Below, piece by piece: positions 5,698 to 13,000 of a stretch of 14,897 bases of DNA (positions within the stretch are counted from its first letter, which is position 1; every line of letters begins with the position of its first letter). This stretch comes from JAYGED01 sp046582565 (GTDB lineage Bacteria > Pseudomonadota > Alphaproteobacteria > JAAXGF01), in assembly GCA_046582565.1 (NCBI GenBank), contig JAYGED010000058.1, forward strand, positions 1 to 14,897, written 5' to 3'. The translations under genes were made by a program, and so were the position numbers. The notes under the pieces were generated by a model. It was not told the DNA's origin. It made no database searches and saw only the letters and a list, made by a program, of their open reading frames with translations.

Positions 5698-8046
5698 GTG
5701 AAGAAACTGTTGCAATCGGCCATTCGGGGCAAGGGTTTGCTCTTCTTAGTCTCAACCGTCATGACCGTGCTGTTCATCGCGTTTCGCATATGGGATCCGG
5801 TCGCGCTGCAAACTCTGCGGCTCAAGGGTTTCGACTTTTATCAGCGCGCCCATCCCCGCGTACCCTCCAACCAGCCGGTGGCGATCATCGATATCGATGA
5901 GGAGAGTCTGGCGGCCTATGGCCAATTTCCCTGGCCGCGTACCATTTTTGCCGAGTTGGTCACCAAGCTTATGGAGGCCGGCGTGGTGGTGGTCGGCTTC
6001 GATGTGGTGTTTGCCGAACCCGACCGCACCTCGCCGGCCAATGTGGCAAAGGTGATTCCCGGTCTTGACGAGGCGACGATCAACAGCCTGATGAAAATGC
6101 CGAGCAACGATTTAGTGTTTGCCAATACGCTTAAACAAAGCCGCGTGGTGCTGGGTCAATCGACCACATCGAAGCCAAGTGCTGCAATGGCCGAACGAAA
6201 GACCGTGTCGTCGAGCGTCGGGGTCAAAGGCATCAAGGGCGTCAATCCCGTGGATTTTGTGTTCGCGTTCATCGGATTGACTCGAAATTTGCAGGAACTC
6301 GAAGACAACGCCACGGGCATCGGCCTGTTTACCATTCAACCGGAAATCGATGGCGTGGTGCGGCGTGTGCCGGTGATCGCGCGGGTCGGGAAAAAGCTTT
6401 ATCCGACCCTGGCCATTGAGATGCTGCGGGTCGCCCTGGGTCGAAAAAGCATGTTGGTAATGGGCGACGCTTTCGGCGTCTACGGCATTAAACTGACCAA
6501 GCAATTACTCATCCCGACCGACCAAAACGGCCGCACCTGGATTAATTTCGCGCCCCACGACCAGGCGCGCTATATCTCGGCGAAGGATGTTCTCGAGGGT
6601 AATCTTTCGCCCGGCCGCCTGGCGGGCCATCTGGTTGTTGTCGGCACCTCGGCGGTGGGCCTGCTCGACATCAGGGCGACGCCGGTGGACCATGCCATGC
6701 CGGGGGTGGAGGTTCATGCGCAGCTTCTTGAAACGATTCTCGACGACATCGGACGGCAAAGCATTCGCGGGGCCATCGATACCCTGATGAAGGTGCCCGA
6801 GGACAAGCGCGATATGGTGAAAATCGGGCAGTTTCGCGAGCAGCTTGCCCAGCGTGAGGCCCTCGGGCCGACCTATCTGAAATGGCCCAATTATGCCATT
6901 TACGCCGAGCTGGCGGCGCTCCTCGCCCTCTGTGTGTTGATGGCGCTGATGGCCATCTATGTGGGCGCGGTATGGAGCATGTTCGCCGGCGGCGGCACGG
7001 TCGGCATGTTTATAGGAGCCTCCTGGTATCTCTACGTGACACACGGAATTCTTCTGGATGTCATCACCGCTGGTATCGCGGGTTTCCTGATCTATAGCGC
7101 CCTGACCTATCTGAACTACGTTCGCGAGGGCTATGAGAAGAAGCAGGTGCGCGGCGCCTTTGCCCAATACATGTCGCCGGCCCTGGTCGAACAGCTCGCC
7201 GAAAATCCCGATCAGTTGAAACTCGGCGGTGAGATGCGCGATATGACATTGCTGTTCTGCGATGTGCGTGGTTTCACAAGTATTTCAGAGCTTTACAAGT
7301 CCGACCCCCAAGGGCTGACTAGCCTGATAAACCGGTTTCTCACACCGACGACCAACGATATTCTGGCGCGCCGCGGCACCATCGACAAATATATGGGCGA
7401 CTGCATCATGGCGTTCTGGAATGCGCCCCTGGACGATGATGAGCATGCGATGCATGCCTGTGAGTCGGCGCTGGCTATGATGATCAGCGTGGCCGATCTG
7501 AACGTAGTGCTGGAGGCCGAGGCTGAAGAAACGGGCAGGCCTTTCATCCCGATCAAGGTCGGTATCGGCCTGAATACCGGCGTGTGCTGCGTCGGCAACG
7601 TGGGTTCCGAGCAACGCTTCGATTATTCAGTGCTGGGGGACCCGGTAAATCTGGCGGCGCGGCTCGAAGGCCAATCCAAGAACTATGGGGTGGACATCGT
7701 CATCGGCGAGGGCACCCTCCTGAAAGCCGGAGCTTATGCCACCGTCGAGCTTGATCAGATCAAGGTCAAGGGCAAGGACGAAGCGGTGCGTATTTACTCT
7801 CTGCTGGGCGATACGGAGATGCGCGGCAGTCCCGAATTCCAGTCCCTCGCCGAGCGCCATGGGGAAATGCTGGTGGCTTACCGTGGCCAGCATTGGGGTG
7901 AAGCGCGCGGCGCGATTGCCGATTGCCGCAAGATGAATGGCGTTCTCGATAAATTATATGATCTCTACGAGGATCGCATCGAAATCTTCGAAGAAGAGTC
8001 ACCGGGCGCGGATTGGGACGGCGTCTTCGTGGCGACGACGAAATAA
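5698..8046 (+). CDS. CHASE2-domain class III adenylyl cyclase, membrane bound
   Basis: Sensor-cyclase of 782 residues predicted to make cyclic AMP in response to an extracytoplasmic signal. An N-terminal membrane helix (about 14-30) precedes a CHASE2 sensor (about 40-395, with VAIIDIDEESLAAYG and PWPRTIFAELV typical of the family). Three closely spaced helices follow at about 400-472, then the catalytic domain at about 510-700. Metal-binding aspartates are Asp522 (LLFCDVRGFTSIS) and Asp568 (KYMGDCIMAFW). Adenine-selecting residues are Lys564 and Asp648 (YSVLGDPVNLAARLE), and transition-state residues are Asn651 and Arg655, so the enzyme looks active and ATP-specific. The tail (706-782) ends in DWDGVFVATTK, as often seen in CHASE2 cyclases. 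The start is GTG with a good upstream AAGGG. It diverges from the exporter gene and converges on the tolC-type gene. Confidence 0.95.
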   Translation: MKKLLQSAIRGKGLLFLVSTVMTVLFIAFRIWDPVALQTLRLKGFDFYQRAHPRVPSNQPVAIIDIDEESLAAYGQFPWPRTIFAELVTKLMEAGVVVVGFDVVFAEPDRTSPANVAKVIPGLDEATINSLMKMPSNDLVFANTLKQSRVVLGQSTTSKPSAAMAERKTVSSSVGVKGIKGVNPVDFVFAFIGLTRNLQELEDNATGIGLFTIQPEIDGVVRRVPVIARVGKKLYPTLAIEMLRVALGRKSMLVMGDAFGVYGIKLTKQLLIPTDQNGRTWINFAPHDQARYISAKDVLEGNLSPGRLAGHLVVVGTSAVGLLDIRATPVDHAMPGVEVHAQLLETILDDIGRQSIRGAIDTLMKVPEDKRDMVKIGQFREQLAQREALGPTYLKWPNYAIYAELAALLALCVLMALMAIYVGAVWSMFAGGGTVGMFIGASWYLYVTHGILLDVITAGIAGFLIYSALTYLNYVREGYEKKQVRGAFAQYMSPALVEQLAENPDQLKLGGEMRDMTLLFCDVRGFTSISELYKSDPQGLTSLINRFLTPTTNDILARRGTIDKYMGDCIMAFWNAPLDDDEHAMHACESALAMMISVADLNVVLEAEAEETGRPFIPIKVGIGLNTGVCCVGNVGSEQRFDYSVLGDPVNLAARLEGQSKNYGVDIVIGEGTLLKAGAYATVELDQIKVKGKDEAVRIYSLLGDTEMRGSPEFQSLAERHGEMLVAYRGQHWGEARGAIADCRKMNGVLDKLYDLYEDRIEIFEEESPGADWDGVFVATTK

Positions 8047-8074
8047 TCCAGTTGACGATCAGGCCCGCGGCGGG

Positions 8075-8225
8075 CGGATGATGCTCTAGATCAATATCCG
8101 AGGCGATTGAACCCGTAAGGTTCAATCGCCTCGGGTAAAATTGATCTAGCTTTTAAGAATCTAGAGCATCTTTATCCGCCGGTTAAATTGCTGAAAGCAA
8201 TTTAACTGAACGGATGATGCTCTAG
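8075..8225. repeat. Cluster of CTAG-bounded palindromes (REP/MITE-like) between convergent genes
   Basis: Palindrome 1 spans 8086-8149: CTAGATCAAT and ATTGATCTAG flank a perfect 16-bp stem, CCGAGGCGATTGAACC (8098-8113) and its complement (8119-8134), with a CGTAA loop. Palindrome 2 spans 8161-8225: CTAGAGCATC, TTT, ATCCG (8161-8178) pairs with CGGATGATGCTCTAG (8211-8225) around an inner stem GTTAAATTGC/GCAATTTAAC (8182-8191, 8197-8206). The 15-mer CGGATGATGCTCTAG also occurs at 8075-8089, so the middle arm can pair either way. Four CTAG sites bound the units. No T-tract follows either stem, so it is not a standard terminator, though it may end or stabilise both transcripts. The tolC stop codon lies inside it. 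Confidence 0.85.
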
Positions 8226-9511
8226 TTGAGTATGGCTTCCGGCGTCATCCGCCCGATGGCGAACAGCATACGATAAACTGCTATGCGCGAATCGAAGGCC
8301 GCATCCGCCGCGCTGATTTGCGCGATGAATACCTCATTCTCGGCATCGAGAAGATCGAGCAGGGTTTCCTGGCCCGCCAGGCGCCGCTTGTTGCGCGCCA
8401 CATAAACTTCGGAGGCAATGTTGACAGCGTTCTCTAGCAACGCCACGCGGGCACGCACCGTATCAAGCTGATCCCAGGACAGGCGAACGTCCTCGATAAC
8501 CTTGCGATTAATGAAAGAGTGGTTGTCCACCGCCGCCATGTTGCGGAACGTGGCATCCGCCACATCGGCGCGGGTCGAGAATCCGGTAAACAGATTCCAA
8601 CGGGCCTCAACTTTCACCACATAGTCGCGCCGTGAGCCGATAGTCCCTTTGTCATCCTGTTCATAATTATACTGCCCGATGAGATCGACTTCGGGATAGT
8701 AAGGCGACTGGGCGCTCCGCTTGCGTTCCCGTGAAAGATCGATGGCGCGGCTGCTGTTGGCGACGATCGGGCTTTCTGAAATCACAATCTTCTCGGCTTC
8801 TTCTTTGGTTGACGGCAGCAAACCAAGAGGCGCTTCCGGCGTCATCATGCTGGCGACCTCCGGCTGGGTGCCGAACACCTGGGCGTAACGTGCGATGGCG
8901 TTGCGCAAATTGCCTTCGAATGCGACGCGTCGCTCCTTGGCGATCTGCAGTCTTGATTTTGATTGCAGCACATCGACAGTGATGCCGGCGCCGCGCTGAA
9001 CCCGTTCGTCCTCCAGGTTGAGCTGGCGTTGAATATTCTGTTCGTTGCCCACCGCATAGCCGATCAGCGAGGAATGACGCAACACGTTGAGATAGGCCGA
9101 GACCGCCTCAAACAAAATTTCCTGGCGTGTTCCTTCGAGCTCGATTCCCGCGATTTCCCGGTTCAGGCGCGCGGTTTCGTTGCTGGCTTCACGGCGGAAC
9201 CCGGTGAAAATATTCTCAGTCAGGGTTACCGAGAGGGATTCCCTGGGCGTATGGAGCGAGCGGCCGTTGCGCGACGAGCGTAATCCCGGGCTGTCGGTAT
9301 GCTCCCAGCCCCAATCGGTGAACAGATCGATCGACGGCAGATATTCACCGAAAGCGCGTTTAACGCCCTGGTCGGCGGCGGAGATGTTGTTGCGCGCCGC
9401 ACTCAGCCGGGGATGATTCTCCAGCAGATAGGTAACCTCATCCGAGAGGGACGCTCCCCACAGCGGACTCCAAACCAAACTTAACACCGCGCTCGCGACT
9501 AATAGCCTCAT
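8222..9511 (-). CDS. TolC-family outer-membrane channel of the type I secretion system
   Basis: Outer-membrane efflux channel of 429 residues. A Sec signal peptide is evident (residues 1-20, MRLLVASAVLSLVWSPLWGA) with cleavage likely after Ala20. Two repeated outer-membrane-factor halves follow. The first contains LPSIDLFTDWGWE (about 58-70), the strand SLSVTLTENIFTGFRRE and the helix with RQLNLEDERVQRGAGITVDV. The second contains YYPEVDLIGQYNYE, the matching strand KVEARWNLFTGFS, and a final helix with RRLAGQETLLDLLDAENEV. This internal duplication and the paired NxFTGF motifs are typical of type I secretion TolC homologues. The start has an excellent AAGGTAGG site 5 nt upstream. It lies 62 nt downstream of the giant gene on the same strand, so it probably shares its transcript. 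The TAG stop lies in the adjoining palindrome. Confidence 0.94.
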   Translation of the reverse strand: MRLLVASAVLSLVWSPLWGASLSDEVTYLLENHPRLSAARNNISAADQGVKRAFGEYLPSIDLFTDWGWEHTDSPGLRSSRNGRSLHTPRESLSVTLTENIFTGFRREASNETARLNREIAGIELEGTRQEILFEAVSAYLNVLRHSSLIGYAVGNEQNIQRQLNLEDERVQRGAGITVDVLQSKSRLQIAKERRVAFEGNLRNAIARYAQVFGTQPEVASMMTPEAPLGLLPSTKEEAEKIVISESPIVANSSRAIDLSRERKRSAQSPYYPEVDLIGQYNYEQDDKGTIGSRRDYVVKVEARWNLFTGFSTRADVADATFRNMAAVDNHSFINRKVIEDVRLSWDQLDTVRARVALLENAVNIASEVYVARNKRRLAGQETLLDLLDAENEVFIAQISAADAAFDSRIAVYRMLFAIGRMTPEAILN

Positions 9512-9524
9512 TCTAACCTACCTT

Positions 9525-9542
9525 CTGCATGAACCCATGCAG
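9525..9542 (-). promoter_or_regulatory. Short hairpin just upstream of the tolC-type ribosome binding site
   Basis: CTGCATG and CATGCAG form a perfect 7-bp stem with a 4-nt loop at 9525-9542, directly abutting the AAGGTAGG ribosome-binding site of the TolC-type gene. No U-run follows, so it is not a terminator. It could stabilise a processed tolC transcript or tune translation after the giant gene. Function is inferred from position only. Confidence 0.45.
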
Positions 9543-9573
9543 CTAAATAGTTTCACCTTTGCGCAACCCAAAA

Positions 9574-10002
9574 TCAAGCAAGTGACGCACTTATATCATT
9601 ATCAACCAAAAGCGTAACATCCGCCGTATTGCCGTTTAGCACCGAATAGGACTGACCATCGATAGTCACATCCCTGTTCGTATCCGAGAAACCGGCGGCG
9701 GTAACCTCATCGCCTGCGTCGCCGGAGACAATCAACGTACCGGCGTTCTCGCCGTCGGTGATGTTCTGCAGGCTGAGCTCGTCCAAGATCAGATTGTTGT
9801 TGCCGGTTCCCGCAAGATCGATCTCCTCGAAGCCGGTATAGAGGGATGCGGCCACGGAGAGCAAGTCGAGAGTTTCGCCGCCACCACCTAGTTTCAAGGT
9901 ATCGCTGCCGCTGCCGCCATCGGCACGGAGGTTGTCTGAGGCGTCGAAGATGACAGTATCGTCGCGGTCGCTGCCGAAGAAATGGGTCGTGGTTCCGGCG
10001 CT
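9574..10002 (-). other. C-terminal type I secretion-type tail of the giant protein
   Basis: Residues 1610-1751 contain FFGSDRDDTVIFDASDNLRADGG, an E-rich GFEEIDLAGTGNNN stretch, a DGQSYSVLNGNTADVTLLVD motif and a hydrophobic, acidic end. This layout is common at the C-termini of alphaproteobacterial RTX-type substrates and is the likely export signal. It rests on resemblance and on the exporter next door. Confidence 0.7.
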
Positions 10003-13000
10003 GAGGGAATCGTTGAAGGTTACGGATAGATTGCTGCCGTCGACGGATAAGGTCGGCGCGCTAATGTCCTCTGCGGCGATCCCGGAAATCGCCGACGAGA
10101 CCCCTGAGGCATCGAACAGAACGCCGCCTTCGCCGGTGGCGAATTGGAAGGTCTCGCCCGAGCCGGGCAGGAAGCCGTCGAGGAATGAGAGTTCGACGAC
10201 GCCGTCGCGCACATCGAGTGTTTGCGTGACGATCAATTGATCTGTATCGCCGCCGGCGCCGATTTCGATATCCAGCGTGCCGGCGCTCAGGGTGAAATCG
10301 CCGTCCACCGTCAAGGTGCCGACCGAGGCGCCCGGCGCCACCGTGCCCGTGACAGTGACCGTGCCGTTAATGGTCCCGCCGGAGTCGTTAATGGTGCCCA
10401 AACTGCCGACGATGACGTTTTGGGCGGTGACCAGGCCGCCGTCGGAAACGGTCAATGTCCCAGCTCCGAGAACGCCGACAAAAATAGCCGGCGTCACGCC
10501 GTTAACGGTGAGTGTCGAACCCGCGCCGGTAACCGTCACGGTGCCCGACGAATTGGCTTCGGAGCCGATAACCATGAATGAATTTCCGGTGGTGCTGTTG
10601 ACCGTGAGCGAGCCGCCATTCGAAACGGTCAAGGCACCGGTCCCGGATTTACCGATGGTGAGATCGATGACCCCGCCGGTCATTGTAAACGACGAGAATT
10701 GACCGGTGACAGTCATAGTGCCTGACGAGATGTTCTCAACGCCGAGAATATGCTGCGACGTTCCGGTGAGGGCATTGAGCGATACCGAACCGCCGCTTTG
10801 CACATCGAGCTGACCCACCGAACCGGTGAGCCGGTCGACCACCGAGAAAATGCCCAGGGCGGAGACGTTCACCGCGCCGCTGTTCGAAATTGTAAGATCG
10901 CCCGCGCCGCCTCTGCCGACCTGCAATTCGCCGCCGTTGTTCAATGCACCGCCCGCTCCACTTGTCGACAGCAAATCGATGATCGAGTTCGAGCCGTCGA
11001 CTAGCACGCTGCCGGTGCTGCCCAAGTCCCTAGCGATTATTAAGGCGGGCACCGTGGTGTCTGTGTTAGCAGTTAGTCCCGGGCGGATGTGGACATGTCC
11101 GCCGTTCAGCGCGTTCAGATTGCCGACGCCGCCTGATTCCTTGCCGACCCGCACAAAGCCCGCCTCATAGTCGAAGGCGCCGCTGAACCGGCCGTTGTCG
11201 TTGGAGACGATGATTGCGCTTTCCGCGCCGGACACCGTCGCCGTGCCCGTGCCATTCCGACCAACATCGAGGAAAAGCGTTTTGACCTGAGCCGCGCTCT
11301 CAACCAACAGCGAGCCTGTGGCGCCTGCGGCGAAGCCGACAGACACGACGTTGTCGAGGCCCGCCGTGGTCAGGCTCGATCCCGAACCCGTGACGGTTAC
11401 CGTACCGATACCGCCGGCGGACGCACCGATGAGCAGGTTGTCGCCGGCGGCCGATGTGATGGTCACGGCGCCGCCCGAGGAGACCGTCAGCGTACCCGTG
11501 CCGCTGTCGCCGACACTAAGGCCGCCGGAGTTGCCGTTCAACACCAAGGTCGATCCCGAACCGGAAACCGTCACGGCGCCGGTTCCGCCGCTGACGCTGC
11601 CGATATCCATACCTGCCTTGCCGCCAGAACCGTTGATGGTGAGCGAGCCGCTGCTCGAGATGTTGAGGGCGCCCGTCGCGGCGGAGCCCAGGCCTAGCTT
11701 CACGAAGCTGTTGTCGCCGGTAAGATTGACCGCGCCGCTGTTGGAAATCGTCATAGCGCCGGTGCCGCCAACCCCGAGCTGTAGGAACGAGCCAAAGGTG
11801 GCGTTCGAGGTGAGCGTTGTGATGTCGATGATCGAGCCCGAACCGTCAACCAGCACAGTGCCGGTGCTGTCCGCGTCGGTTGCGACCTGCAGGCTTGGCC
11901 CTACGGTGTCCGTGTTGGTGCCGATGCCTGCGCGAATGGCGAGGCTGCCGCCAGCCAGCACACTCAGGGTGCCGGTGCTGCCGGAGAACCGGCTGACCCG
12001 CACAAAACCCGCAAAGGAGTCGCCGGTGCCGCTGAACCGGCTGTTGTCGTTGGAGACGGTGACGGTGCTGTCCGTGCCGGTTATCGTCGCCGTGCCTGTG
12101 CCGCCTTCGCCAACCTGCAACAGAAGCGTATTGAGCTTGGCGCCGTCCTCGATCAACAGCGAGCCCGTTGAACTCGTCACGGCGCCAACCGACACTTCGT
12201 TGTCGAGGCCTTTCGTGGTCAGGCTCGAATCCAAGCCCGTAACAGTTACCGTACCGGAGCCGCCGGATTCCGCGCCAATGTTCACGTTATCGGCGGTGGT
12301 TTTTGTGATCGTCACCGACCCCCCCGCGCTAACCGTCAGCGTGCCCGTGCCGAGTTCACCGACGCTGATGTCGCCGTTGGCCACAACCAGCGTCGAGCCC
12401 AAACCGGTTACCGTCACAGTGCCACTCGCGCCGCTGATGCTGCCGATGTCCAGACTCGCCTCGGTGCCTGTCGGCGGAGAGAGGGTCACCGTGCCGCCGC
12501 TGTCAACCGTCAGCGTGCCGGTGCCCGCCTTGTCGACGAAAATGCCGGAGCTTGTCGTGGTGAGAGTGGCCGTGCTCGAAACCGTGACGGAGCCCTCGCC
12601 GGTCGACGTGTTACCGATAATGACGCCGGTGAATAAGTCGCCGGCCGATGCCGTGAACGTCTCGATATCCGTGTCGCCGACAATCAGACTGGTGGTGACG
12701 CCGAAAATCACGGTTATGGTGACGGTGGCGGTGTCAGTGGCAGTGCTGTCGCTCACTGTGTAGGTGAAGCTGTCGGTCGCGCTTGTGCCCTCGGTGAGCG
12801 AGTCGAAGGCGGTGCCGGGATCGTAGGTAAACGTAACGCCGCCCTCGTCAGTGACGGTGCCCAGCGTCGCGCTGCTGTCGATCGACGTAATCGTCAGGGT
12901 GTCGCTGTCGAGGTCTATGTCATTGGCGATCAGGTCGGCGGCCGCGATGGCAAGGGTCGTATTGTTGTCAGTCGTGTTCGTGTCGTCGAGCGCCACCAGT

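Noticed and set aside
8086..8225. Rho-independent terminators at the palindromes
   Set aside because: Strong stems but no T-run after either stem in either direction; CTAG-bounded repeat structure explains them better.
9574..10002. Autotransporter beta-barrel at the C-terminus, suggested by the T5SS-type repeats
   Set aside because: The last 250 residues lack alternating amphipathic strands and a terminal aromatic residue; the protein ends in SLA and has an acidic RTX-like tail.
11318..12763. A 481-codon plus-strand frame rich in Val, Pro, Ser and Thr
   Set aside because: It is the antisense of the repeat region of the giant gene, and its periodic composition simply mirrors the sense repeats.
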